This document shows, in pieces, positions 41,624 through 50,584 of a stretch of DNA of 64,000 nt (position 1 is the first letter of the stretch; every line of letters begins with the position of its first letter). Both the position numbers and the translations under genes were made by a program. The notes below the pieces were generated by a model. The model had not been told where the DNA came from. It did not search any database and saw only the letters and a program-made list of their open reading frames with translations. Source of the stretch: Limnohabitans sp. DM1 (GTDB lineage Bacteria; Pseudomonadota; Gammaproteobacteria; Burkholderiales; Burkholderiaceae_C); contig NZ_CXOO01000026.1 of NCBI RefSeq assembly GCF_001269385.1, positions 124,001-188,000 on the forward strand, read 5' to 3'.

Positions 41624-42325
41624 ATGACCACTTACCTCTTCAATCCCACTGCGGTCCAATCCCTGCTCATCCGCGGCAAAACCGAGCGCTTCCCCGTCAA
41701 CCGCATCTTCTGCGTGGGCCGCAATTACCACGCACACGCTGTCGAAATGGGCCGTCCCGTCGACAAGCGCGTCGAGCAAGCCTTCTACTTCACCAAGTCG
41801 CCGCAGACCCTGGTGGAAAGCGGCCAGGCCGTGGCCTACCCACCGCGCACCAGCAACTACCACTTCGAGATGGAGCTGGTGCTTGCCATCGGCAAAGCAG
41901 GTTTCCGCGTGAGCGAAGCCCAAGCGCATGAGCTGGTTTACGGCTACGCCGCAGGTTTGGACATGACCCGCCGCGACCTCCAGTTGGTGGCACGAGACAA
42001 AGGCCGCCCCTGGGACACCGGCAAGGACATCGAGCAAGGCTCGGTCTGCTCCGAGATCGTGCCCATGCCCGGCGTGGTGATCGAGCGCGGCGCGATTGCG
42101 CTGGAAGTCAACGGTGCCACCAAGCAGTCGTCCGATGTGGACAAACTGATCTGGAATATCCGCGAAATCATTGCCGACCTGTCCACCTATTACCACCTGC
42201 AGCCCGGCGACCTGATCTACACCGGAACGCCAGAGGGTGTGGGCGCAGTGCTGCCCGGCGACAAGATAACGGGCCGTGTGGAAGGCGTGGCAGAAGTGGC
42301 GCTGACGATTGGCGCAGCAGAATAA
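41624..42325 (+). CDS. nagK: Fumarylpyruvate hydrolase
   Basis: 233 residues of the fumarylacetoacetate hydrolase family; splits fumarylpyruvate to fumarate and pyruvate. Motifs: FCVGRNYHAHAVEMG, NYHFEMELVLAIGK (metal-binding E-x-E), YAAGLDMTRRDLQ and GDLIYTGTPEGVGAV. Size and context in the gentisate operon make NagK more likely than other family members. ATG 41624 starts the conserved region; the longer ORF runs into the repeat. Confidence 0.93.
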   Translation: MTTYLFNPTAVQSLLIRGKTERFPVNRIFCVGRNYHAHAVEMGRPVDKRVEQAFYFTKSPQTLVESGQAVAYPPRTSNYHFEMELVLAIGKAGFRVSEAQAHELVYGYAAGLDMTRRDLQLVARDKGRPWDTGKDIEQGSVCSEIVPMPGVVIERGAIALEVNGATKQSSDVDKLIWNIREIIADLSTYYHLQPGDLIYTGTPEGVGAVLPGDKITGRVEGVAEVALTIGAAE

Positions 42326-42411
42326 ATAGACGACCCATCTGGCAAGCTCGAACATCCATCACCCCGCATGGACAGCCACGCTGACTCACCATCACCCACC
42401 AGGAGAATTCC

Positions 42412-43047
42412 ATGAAGCTCTACAGTTTTTTCAGAAGCGGCACCTCGCACCGACTGCGCATTGCGCTCAACCTCAAAGGCATAGCCACCGACTATGTGGC
42501 GGTAGACCTGCGGGTGGACGAGCAGCAAAACGAAGCGTTCAAGGCCATCAACCCGCAAGGCTTGGTGCCCGCGCTCGACACCGGCGAGCAGGTACTGATC
42601 CAGTCGCCCGCCATCATCGAGTGGCTGGAAGAAAAATACCCCACGCCGGCGCTGTTGCCTGCGGGTGCTGACGCCCGTGCGCATGTGCGGGCACTGGCGG
42701 CGATGGTGGGTTGCGACATCCACCCGATCAACAACCGCCGCATTTTGCAAACCTTGCGCCAGCAGTTTGGGGCCAACGAAGACGCCATCAACGCCTGGTG
42801 CGGCACATGGATCAGCGAGGGTTTTGACGCCTACGAAACGCTGATTGCTGCTGACAAGACGCGCGGCCGTTTCAGCTTTGGCGACACCCCCACGCTGGCC
42901 GATGTGTATTTGATCCCGCAAGTGGAAAGCGCCCGCCGCTTCAAGGTGGATCTGGCGCGCTGGCCCCTGATCAGCGCCATCGACAAGGCCTGCGGCGAAC
43001 TGGACGCGTTCAAACAGGCTGCACCCATGGCCCAGCCTGACGCATGA
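42412..43047 (+). CDS. nagL: Maleylpyruvate isomerase (zeta-class GST-like)
   Basis: 211 residues; glutathione-dependent isomerase that turns maleylpyruvate into fumarylpyruvate. Zeta-GST motifs: YSFFRSGTSHRLRIALNLKG, VPALDTGEQVLIQSPAIIEW and DIHPINNRRIL, the last characteristic of MaiA/NagL. AGGAG lies upstream of ATG 42412. Together with nagX, nagI and nagK it completes conversion of 3-hydroxybenzoate to pyruvate and fumarate; regulator and transporter genes are not seen next to it. Confidence 0.93.
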   Translation: MKLYSFFRSGTSHRLRIALNLKGIATDYVAVDLRVDEQQNEAFKAINPQGLVPALDTGEQVLIQSPAIIEWLEEKYPTPALLPAGADARAHVRALAAMVGCDIHPINNRRILQTLRQQFGANEDAINAWCGTWISEGFDAYETLIAADKTRGRFSFGDTPTLADVYLIPQVESARRFKVDLARWPLISAIDKACGELDAFKQAAPMAQPDA

Positions 43048-43068
43048 ATGGTTGGGCGCTTTAGGTTA

Positions 43069-43194
43069 AGCGTTGAGCGTTGAGCGTTGAGCGTTGAGCG
43101 TTGGGCGTTGGGCGTTGGGCGTTGGGCGTTGGGCGTTGGGCGTTGGGCGTTGGGCGTTGAGCCTTGAACCTTGAGCGTCTAGCCTTGAGCGTTG
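43069..43194. repeat. Heptanucleotide tandem array 1
   Basis: Five AGCGTTG units (43069-43103) are followed by eight GGCGTTG units (43104-43159) and about five degenerate units (AGCCTTG, AACCTTG, AGCGTCT, AGCCTTG, AGCGTTG). It lies after nagL. Confidence 0.95.
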
Positions 43195-43220
43195 ATGCTC
43201 AGGTGAGTGCGCAATACGCT

Positions 43221-43276
43221 GAACCCTGAACCCTGAACCCTGAACCCTGAACCCTGAACCCTGAACACTGAACGCT
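43221..43276. repeat. Heptanucleotide tandem array 2
   Basis: Six GAACCCT units and then GAACACT and GAACGCT. On the opposite strand this reads AGGGTTC, similar to array 1 units, so the two arrays are roughly inverted. The last unit overlaps the aldo/keto reductase stop codon. Confidence 0.95.
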
Positions 43277-44282
43277 AGACGCCAAACACCTCGGTATCCA
43301 CCTCGCTGTTGGCCTGCGCGTTGTATCGGTTACCCGCCACCGTGTTCTGGTTGATCAATGCCTCCAGGCGCATCAACAAACCCGCGTCCAAGTTCACATC
43401 CACCGCCCCCAAGTCATCGCACAAATGTGCCACGGATGTGGTGCCGGGGATGGGGATGATGTGGTCCGCCTTGTGCAACAGCCAGGCCAGCGCCAGCTGG
43501 GCAGGGCTGCAAGCGGCTTCCCGTGCCAGGGCGTGGTAGGCGGGCAGCAGCTTCTGATTGGCCGCGAAGTTTTCCGGGGCAAAACGCGGCATGCTGCGGC
43601 GGATGTCCTTGGCGTCCAGACGTTCGATGTCAATCGGCTCGCCACACAAAAAACCACGGGCCACCGGGCTGAACGCCACAAAGGCGGCGCCCAGTTCACG
43701 GCAAGCTTTCAAGAGCGCGATTTCGGGATTGCGCGTCCACAGCGAGTATTCAGTCTGCACGGCCGCAATGGGGTGTACGGCATGCGCTTTGCGCAGTGTA
43801 TGGGCTGACACCTCTGACAGGCCAATGGCTTGAATCTTGCCCTGACGGACCAGGTCGCTCAAGGCGCCCACACTGTCTTCAATCGGCACCTTTTTGTCCC
43901 AGCGGTGCAGGTAATACAAGTCAATCACGTCCGTCTGCAGCCGACGCAGGGCGTCTTCACAGGTCTTTTTGATCGATTCCGGACGGCCATCGATCACCCG
44001 CACCAGTTTGCCGTCACCCGGGTCCACGCCCTGCATGCCGCATTTGCTGGCCAATGTGAACTTTTGGCGGTGGGCCTTCAACACCTTGCCCAGCAAGGTT
44101 TCATTGGCGCCAAAGCCATACAGGGCAGCGGTGTCAAAAAAGGTCACGCCCTGGTCGAGCGCCGTAAGCAAGACGCGCTCAGCCTGCTCGGCCGAGACAG
44201 GGGCACCATAAGCGTGGCTCAGGTTCATGCAGCCCAGGCCGATGGCACTGACTTGGAAAGAGGCAATGTGTCGATTTTTCAT
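43275..44282 (-). CDS. Aldo/keto reductase
   Basis: 335 residues; NAD(P)H-dependent (beta/alpha)8 oxidoreductase. The catalytic tetrad is visible: Asp and Tyr in FFDTAALYGFGANE, Lys in LASKCGM and His in YYLHRWD. Cofactor-binding region: FSPVARGFL and IPIPGTTSVAHLCDDLGA. The physiological substrate is unknown. The gene converges on nagL across the repeat arrays. Confidence 0.92.
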   Translation of the reverse strand: MKNRHIASFQVSAIGLGCMNLSHAYGAPVSAEQAERVLLTALDQGVTFFDTAALYGFGANETLLGKVLKAHRQKFTLASKCGMQGVDPGDGKLVRVIDGRPESIKKTCEDALRRLQTDVIDLYYLHRWDKKVPIEDSVGALSDLVRQGKIQAIGLSEVSAHTLRKAHAVHPIAAVQTEYSLWTRNPEIALLKACRELGAAFVAFSPVARGFLCGEPIDIERLDAKDIRRSMPRFAPENFAANQKLLPAYHALAREAACSPAQLALAWLLHKADHIIPIPGTTSVAHLCDDLGAVDVNLDAGLLMRLEALINQNTVAGNRYNAQANSEVDTEVFGV

Positions 44283-44378
44283 CCCGCCATCTTAGACGCT
44301 CCATGCGCACGCCCCACAGGCTCAAACTCTGGCAACACAGCCCCTTGTCAGCCTCAACCCAAGCGTCAGCCCTGCAAC

Positions 44379-47300
44379 TCAACGCAGGGTAAGGGTCAGC
44401 GTGGCTCGGGGTGTAAAGCCCCCTTGTTTCGCCGCTTCCGTGCGCGCTGTGCCCATGAAAATTTGGCCAGCGGGCACCTTCCTGGCCATCAGCGCATCAC
44501 GTACAGCCGAACCTCGCGCCTCGGCCAAAGACTGCATATCGGCCGGCGTCACATCCATGGCCGCCAACAGCAAAGCCGACATGTCGGCGGGCGAAATGTC
44601 TTTGGGCATGCCCAGCAGATTGCGCGGCTTGGGCACGTTCGAGCGCATATAAACAGCCTTGAGCAAGGCCTCCTGCTCGTCGGCAGACAGGCCTGTTGCC
44701 GCTGTCGCATCCTGACCCTCACGTCTAAGCCTGCGGCGTTTTTCCGCCAAGAGCTGGTCCTGCAGCCTGGCCTGACGGTAGGCCTCACGCTCAGCGTCCA
44801 TGTCGCTGTAGCCCGCCACAGTGAGCTGCAAATTCGGGCGATCCATCAAGGCCTGGGCCACCTTTTGAATGGACTGTTCAGCCTCTTCGGTCAATGAGGC
44901 GGTGCCAGGGGCAAAGCCCAACTGCTGAAGGTCTTCTTGCCCGCTCAAAAGACCCGTGATCAGATTCAGCGGCGAGGTGATGGCCTTTCCCACCAGGTTC
45001 ATCAGCAGTTTCCAGACAATGGCGCCCACGCGGAAATCCGGGTCATTGATGGAGCCGCTCACGGGCAGCTGGATGTCAATCACGCCCTGACTGTCAGCCA
45101 GCAAAGCGGCCGCCAACTTGAACGGCAGATTGGGGGCCGTACTGCCTTCGGCCCGATCACTGAAGCGCAATTGGTGGAGGATGAGCTGATGGTTCGCCTG
45201 CAACTGACCCTCGCGGTCCAGGTGGTAGTTCAGCGTGGCTGAGAGCTTGCCGCGCTCAATGCCATAGCCTGCGTATTTGCTGCTGTAGGGCGACAGCTGG
45301 GGAAGTTCCAGGTCACGCAACTGCCCTTTCACATCCAGCACCATGGGTTTGACCAGTGGATTGATGAGGCCCTCGACCTCGACACTGGCTGAGCCAGCGC
45401 CCAAGCCGCGCAGGCTCAGCTTGGCCAATTCAGGTGCATGTGCACTGGCCACCTGGTTGGAGACCGCCGACAAACTGCCGCTCAGGCCGTGCAACTCGGT
45501 GGAGACATGGGGCTGCACATACACGTCAGAAAAAGCCACCCGCCCGTTGACCAAGGCCATCGGCCCCAGTGCAATCACGGGCTGCAGCCCTACAGCGGTC
45601 GCATGGGACGCAAGGGGCGCAGGTGCCACTGGCGAACCCTTGCGCAAGCCCAGCCAATTGAGGTGCCCCGCTGCATCAATCGCAATGCGGGCTGAAAAAT
45701 CACTGAGCACGGTTTGCGCCACCTTCAGGCTGTGCAGGGCACCGGCCTGAATGCTCACATCCAAGCCACGCAAATTCAGGTTTTTGGCATCCAGCAAGGG
45801 CGCATGTGTGGACCGCTCTTCGGTACGCAAGGCGCTCAGGGTCAGATCACCTTGCAGGCCCAGGCCCAGACCCGCTGGCGCCAAGCGCACATCCAGTGCC
45901 CCGGCATAGCTCAGGTCTGCACGCTTGAACGTCACATCCAGCACGGGGGCCAGATAAGGCCCCAACTTGTGCGCCGGAAACTTGTCCATCTGCAAGCGAC
46001 CCGACAGCGCCAAGGGCTGAGCTGGGGTGTCGGATTTTGACGGCTCGGACCAATGTACACGGCCATCAAATTCGACACGACCAGGCGCTCGTCGGGTTTC
46101 ACGACCGTCTTGACCACTTTCTCGGCGCACATTGACAACCGTCAGTTGTCCTTGCAGGGTCATCGGCTCATGTGCCTGGCCCGTGGCGTGCCAAGCCCCG
46201 GTGAGCACGTTCACATCTTGCAATTGCAGCTGCACCCCGGCAGGCACAGCGCGATCATCCCAATGGACCTGCCCCCCAGTGACCCGAACCTGGTGAACAC
46301 CCCCTGTCCAAGGCTTTTGGCCCGGTGCCTTGGCCCCAAGCGCAGTGGAAATGGCCGGATCTGCAGACACGGGGGCTGAAGTTGCCCCAACGGCAGGCGC
46401 AAGCCGCCAGTCTTCAAACATCCAGCGCCCGTTGGCTTGGCGCATGATCTTGGCCACCGGCCCAGTCCACGCCAGTTGCCCCACCCGCCACTGCGACCGC
46501 AGCCAGTCCACCTCCAACTGCGCCAACTCCAGCGAGTCCCAGGACAGTTCCGGCTGGTTGGGCGAGCCCAAAGACACCTTGTCCAAACGCACCGACGCAG
46601 CCTTGAGCAACATCTGCCCATCACCGGCCCCAGCTGAGCTGGCGTTTTTCCAGTCCAGCGTCAAGTCTGCCGAAATCTGCCCCGCCATCTGGTTCAACAA
46701 CTCTGGGCGCACATGCGCGGCGCCATAGCCCGCACCTGCAGCCAAGGGCAGCGCTTGGGCGTTCACGCGCAATTGCCCACGGGTCAAGTTGGTTTCGCCC
46801 TGCCAGCGGATGCGTCCACCCTCCAGCGTTGCCGAGCCCTCCAGTTTGGCCAAGCCCACAGATGCGCCCGTGGGCCACTTCAGGTCATTGGCCTTGAGCA
46901 CCACATCCCCCAGCGACAGCTGGGTGGGCACAGGTGTGCTGGCATCGACCCAATGCACTTGCCCGCCCGAAATGTTCAGGCGCTGCAAACTGAATACAGA
47001 CGTCGGCCCAGAAGTCGTATCGAGTGCAGGCGCATCGTGGCCGGGTGCCTTGTCCGAAGCCACTGGCCACAAGGCCTGTAACTGTCCCTGTGCATTCCGG
47101 CGCACATGCAGCACCGGCTTGACCACGTCCAGCGAAGCGAGCTTGAACACCTGCTCGAGCGGTCGCCATTCATCGACTTTCAGCGCCAGGCTGGCCACTT
47201 CAAACAGCGACAAAGCGGCATTTTGTCCGGCAGCCTTTTCCTGCAATTGCACGCCCTGTGCCGACAACTGCCCCGAGATCCCTACTTGGGGACTGTCCGT

Positions 47301-48113
47301 TTGCTTGAACGTGACCGTCAAGTCCAGATCCCCACGCCCCTGCGTCCAGCGCACGGGCCAGGCAGCAGGCCAGTAGCGCACATAAGGCGCCACATCCAGC
47401 CCTTTGATGTGAAGCTGGGCCTGGGCGCGCCTGTCTTGGGCAAAAGGCGCCGTTTCGGCTTCGCTGTCGAACGCCACACCGTTGAGCTTGAATGCCAAAC
47501 GTGGGTGTGTGCTGACCTCGCGGCGCGCACCGATGTTGCTCAAAAACGGGATGTGCAGCGTCACCTCATCCAGGGTGTGCGTCAGCGACTTGGGCGCATC
47601 GTGAAACACCACACGCCCCCCTTCAATGCGCACATTGAACAACGAAAACCGAGGCATCTGTCCTGGGCCATCGCCTGGACTGCGCCCCAGGCCCAGCAAA
47701 TCGTCCACATCAAAATGCCCCTGCCCTGAATGCGTCAGCTGCCACAGTGGCTGGCGCACCACCACTTCGTCCAGCACAGGCGCCCCATGCCACAAAGACG
47801 CCAGCGCCAGATTCAGGCGCACCTCCTCAATTTGCAAGGGCGGCGACGCTGTAAGCTGCGCAGCGCCTGCCGGCCCCACGCGCAAGCCCCGCAGCACCAG
47901 CGCCATCGACCAAGGCTGAAACGAAACGGAATCGACCTGGACGACACGCCCCAGCGCCTGACTGCCCTGCGTCTGCACCAGCCAACGCGTCCCCAAAGGA
48001 ACGCACAGGGCGCTGAGCCCCCACAGCAGCGCCCAGCCCACCAGCACACCCGCCACCCAACGCCAGCCGCTGTGCAGGCGACGCCATTTTGGAAATAATT
48101 CTTTGTGATTCAT
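44379..48113 (-). CDS. DUF748 (AsmA-like) giant envelope protein
   Basis: 1,244 residues. A single N-terminal membrane anchor (WRWVAGVLVGWALLWGLSA) precedes a very long, beta-rich region with repeated DUF748/AsmA features (for example FSLFNVRIEGGRVVFHD, GTSPYSSKYAGYGIERGKL-like SPYSSKYAGYGIERGKLS, and IQLPVSGSINDPDFRVG). The C-terminal part (EEAEQSIQKVAQALMDRPNLQLTVAGYSD cut here as IQKVAQALMDRPNL, LTVAGYSD) resembles an OmpA-like fold. Related AsmA-superfamily proteins bridge the periplasm and move phospholipids; that role here is inference. Confidence 0.85.
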   Translation of the reverse strand: MNHKELFPKWRRLHSGWRWVAGVLVGWALLWGLSALCVPLGTRWLVQTQGSQALGRVVQVDSVSFQPWSMALVLRGLRVGPAGAAQLTASPPLQIEEVRLNLALASLWHGAPVLDEVVVRQPLWQLTHSGQGHFDVDDLLGLGRSPGDGPGQMPRFSLFNVRIEGGRVVFHDAPKSLTHTLDEVTLHIPFLSNIGARREVSTHPRLAFKLNGVAFDSEAETAPFAQDRRAQAQLHIKGLDVAPYVRYWPAAWPVRWTQGRGDLDLTVTFKQTDSPQVGISGQLSAQGVQLQEKAAGQNAALSLFEVASLALKVDEWRPLEQVFKLASLDVVKPVLHVRRNAQGQLQALWPVASDKAPGHDAPALDTTSGPTSVFSLQRLNISGGQVHWVDASTPVPTQLSLGDVVLKANDLKWPTGASVGLAKLEGSATLEGGRIRWQGETNLTRGQLRVNAQALPLAAGAGYGAAHVRPELLNQMAGQISADLTLDWKNASSAGAGDGQMLLKAASVRLDKVSLGSPNQPELSWDSLELAQLEVDWLRSQWRVGQLAWTGPVAKIMRQANGRWMFEDWRLAPAVGATSAPVSADPAISTALGAKAPGQKPWTGGVHQVRVTGGQVHWDDRAVPAGVQLQLQDVNVLTGAWHATGQAHEPMTLQGQLTVVNVRRESGQDGRETRRAPGRVEFDGRVHWSEPSKSDTPAQPLALSGRLQMDKFPAHKLGPYLAPVLDVTFKRADLSYAGALDVRLAPAGLGLGLQGDLTLSALRTEERSTHAPLLDAKNLNLRGLDVSIQAGALHSLKVAQTVLSDFSARIAIDAAGHLNWLGLRKGSPVAPAPLASHATAVGLQPVIALGPMALVNGRVAFSDVYVQPHVSTELHGLSGSLSAVSNQVASAHAPELAKLSLRGLGAGSASVEVEGLINPLVKPMVLDVKGQLRDLELPQLSPYSSKYAGYGIERGKLSATLNYHLDREGQLQANHQLILHQLRFSDRAEGSTAPNLPFKLAAALLADSQGVIDIQLPVSGSINDPDFRVGAIVWKLLMNLVGKAITSPLNLITGLLSGQEDLQQLGFAPGTASLTEEAEQSIQKVAQALMDRPNLQLTVAGYSDMDAEREAYRQARLQDQLLAEKRRRLRREGQDATAATGLSADEQEALLKAVYMRSNVPKPRNLLGMPKDISPADMSALLLAAMDVTPADMQSLAEARGSAVRDALMARKVPAGQIFMGTARTEAAKQGGFTPRATLTLTLR

Positions 48114-48395
48114 AGAGGCCCCGATTCTCTATGATCCTCGGGCCCCCCATCGCTGCCGATGGTGCATCGACTCACTTCAGCCGAAAACGCTGCAAGGCTT
48201 GCACGGCCACCGGGGACTGTGCAAGCCAAGGCAGCACAAAAAGGCTTTGGAAGCAATTTTTCCTAACCCGCGCCATTTGCCTGCGCGCGCCTTCCTATTG
48301 ATTCGGCACGCTGAAGTTTGAATTTTTTGCGCCGTCACTGCTTATAAATTCGGCCCGATGAAGTCTGAGCCGTGTGTGGCCAGTTGGGAGGATTT
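48114..48395. other. Gene-free stretch upstream of the DUF748 gene
   Basis: No supported ORF. It contains the presumed DUF748 promoter and GC-rich pairs such as TGCAAGGCTTGCA at about 48191, but nothing was assigned with confidence. Confidence 0.4.
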
Positions 48396-48471
48396 TGTGG
48401 GAGCTTGCCAGCCAAGCGAAAAGCCTGTGGTCCACAAGCGTCTGATCGCCAGCAGGGCTAGCTCCCACAAG
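48396..48471. repeat. REP-like repeat family A, copy 3
   Basis: TGTGGGAGCTTGCCAGCCAA at one end and CCAGCAGGGCTAGCTCCCAC at the other; internal CCTGTGGTCCACAAG hairpin. It is nearest to copy 1 in sequence. Confidence 0.85.
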
Positions 48472-48552
48472 GTGCAAGATTGAAGTCACCCTGCAAACTT
48501 CACAGGGCCGGATCAATAGAAAGAACGCTCAAGTAGCACTTGCTCTACCCCC

Positions 48553-49917
48553 TCACGTCCCGGAAACAGGCTGCACAGCATGAGGCTGCAGGGAATGACG
48601 ACACACCGTATCCACATCCAAGTCAGTCAAAGTACCCGGGCCTGTCATGGGTCGGAATTTATCGATCAAGCTGCTGGATGCGGAAAGCACTCGCCCATCC
48701 TTGTCCTTGAACCACTCCATGCCGGACGGCTTGACTGAGAAATCCTGATGCTGCTGACGCTCTTGCTCCAAAAGATCGGCCATGAGCTTTTTCTCCTGAG
48801 TCACATCAATCAAGACCAGCGCACACTCCTCACCCAAGTCATCAAGCGTACCCTCAATACGCACGGTCATGTCTGCCCGACGTCCTGTACCGGACAAGGT
48901 GACCTCCAAATGGTCGCGGCACTTGCCGCTGAGCACCGACTGGTGAAACGCCAGGAATCGTTCGTGATCCTCTGCAGAAATGAAGCTCAAAAAAGAATGC
49001 TTGCTGCGACTCGATCGCTGAACACCCAGCATGATGGCCCCCGCCAAATTGGTGTGAACGACCTGACACTGGGCATTCAAACTGACAAAACCCACCGGGG
49101 CGAAATCGTAGGCATCTTGATACTTTTGCAACAAACGCGCATCCGGTGTTGACAATGCATCGCCTGTCTGAAGCGTCTCTGATTCAACGCTGCTCATGCG
49201 CAGGGCACGCTCGTACAAGCGTTGCTTTTCCGCTGTTACCAAAGAAAAACATTCACACACCTGCCGCGTCAAACCTTCGCGGTCCAATATGGCAATTTTT
49301 CCACGTCCACTGGACACCAGTCCTGCCGATTGCAACTTGCCCAAAGCCTGCGTCACAGATTCCCGGCGAACACCCAACATGTGGGCAATCATCTCATGGG
49401 TGATTTTGATGGGCTCTTCAGGCAGGGCATCGCCATTGAACAGTAGCCAATAACACAGTCGCTCACTGACCGCATGGTGCCCAATGCAAAGAATGCTTTG
49501 CGACATTTGCGTGATCATGGCTTGCACATAAGACAAAGCCAAATGCTGCAAAGCCTTGGAATGCAGCAACTCTGCCTCAAAAACATCGGCAGACATTCTG
49601 AACGCACGCCCAGCGCGCTGCACCATGACACGGTGATTCATGGATGCCCCACCCAAAACCAGGGGGATACCCACCAACCCATCACGACCTGTCATCGCCA
49701 GCTCGGAGGTTTCACCATCTTGCGTCTGCAACACGAGACTTGTCGTGCATGTGGTTGGGAAATACACAAAGTCCAAACTCTCCCCTGGTTCATAAATCAC
49801 TTGCCCTGTGAGCAGATCAATTGACTTCAAGTGCTCTGCAATGCGGGCGTATTGACTCAAGGGCAATGCGGCTAAAATAAGATTTTTGCGCGCACTTTCA
49901 AGCATAGGGTAAGACAT
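48553..49917 (-). CDS. Crp/Fnr-family regulator fused to a PAS domain
   Basis: 454 residues. The N-terminal cyclic-nucleotide-binding-like fold (residues about 15-130, GQVIYEPGESLDFVYFP) has no FNR-type Cys cluster. The helix-turn-helix follows near residue 170 (ITHEMIAHMLGVRRESVTQALGKL). From about residue 260 a PAS domain is seen (YDFAPVGFVSLNAQCQVVHTN, then LVLIDVTQEKKLMADLLEQE), ending in a coil and low-complexity tail. Most Crp-family proteins lack a PAS module, so it may sense two signals. ATG 49917 has GAGG seven bases upstream. Confidence 0.85.
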   Translation of the reverse strand: MSYPMLESARKNLILAALPLSQYARIAEHLKSIDLLTGQVIYEPGESLDFVYFPTTCTTSLVLQTQDGETSELAMTGRDGLVGIPLVLGGASMNHRVMVQRAGRAFRMSADVFEAELLHSKALQHLALSYVQAMITQMSQSILCIGHHAVSERLCYWLLFNGDALPEEPIKITHEMIAHMLGVRRESVTQALGKLQSAGLVSSGRGKIAILDREGLTRQVCECFSLVTAEKQRLYERALRMSSVESETLQTGDALSTPDARLLQKYQDAYDFAPVGFVSLNAQCQVVHTNLAGAIMLGVQRSSRSKHSFLSFISAEDHERFLAFHQSVLSGKCRDHLEVTLSGTGRRADMTVRIEGTLDDLGEECALVLIDVTQEKKLMADLLEQERQQHQDFSVKPSGMEWFKDKDGRVLSASSSLIDKFRPMTGPGTLTDLDVDTVCRHSLQPHAVQPVSGT

Positions 49918-50584
49918 AAATATCCTCTTCAAGCGTTGTGAAAATGCAAGCCGATACAGCTTTCACGCCAGAGACAGGTCCTAAAAAAAACCCATTGGCT
50001 CTACTGCATGGTCTGCGAATGGTTCTCCAATTGCTATTGATCAAACGATATGAAATCATTGGCATTTCGATATCTATCTTTCGATCTATCCGGCAGCACT
50101 ATGGACTCGTACACACCGCGCATTGAGCATGCACTGATCGAAGCTTTGAACCCTCTGCAAGAAGCTCTGACATCAAGTTCAGCGACACACCTTGATGATG
50201 TGAAAGCGTCCATATCACTGGCACCCAAGTCCTTAATTTAGTACCTATCGCGTGGCCTGTCCGTTCGTTGAACGACATGCCACCTGCAGACGCCAAGCAG
50301 GAAGTAACCCAAAACACACAACCGAATTTTGCGTGCTCTGGCGCACATACTTATTGCCCTAAAAAATGCACCATATGCGGTGCACAGGGACAAAAAATTC
50401 AAAAATGGTCAGACATACCAGTGCTGATTTTTCCGCGCCAGGGCGGCAAATTTTCACGGCATGTCTGCACAAAGAGCCCATCTGCCAGACCCATTGACCG
50501 GGTTTCAAGCGCAAATGACCTGGGGGTATCAAGCCCCAGATGAATCCATTGCACCTGATCTTCAACCTTCACCGAGGACTCTCC
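49918..50584. other. Divergent intergenic region with an NtrC-like palindrome
   Basis: About 650 bases between the Crp-PAS gene and the glutaminase-like gene. Short ORFs here (for example 50050-50241 and 50268-50543) lack recognisable features. An 18-bp palindrome TGCACCATATGCGGTGCA lies at 50367-50384, close to an NtrC site but one base longer. Confidence 0.5.

Noticed and set aside
43069-43276. CRISPR array
   Set aside because: Units are seven bases and contiguous, with no spacers; no cas genes are nearby.
50050-50241. 63-codon plus-strand ORF
   Set aside because: No ribosome site, hydrophobic pattern or known motif; it lies in the divergent promoter region.
50268-50543. 91-codon ORF with several Cys (CPKKCTICG)
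   Set aside because: The Cys pattern is suggestive of zinc binding, but the rest is low in structure, there is no good start signal, and it covers the regulatory palindrome.
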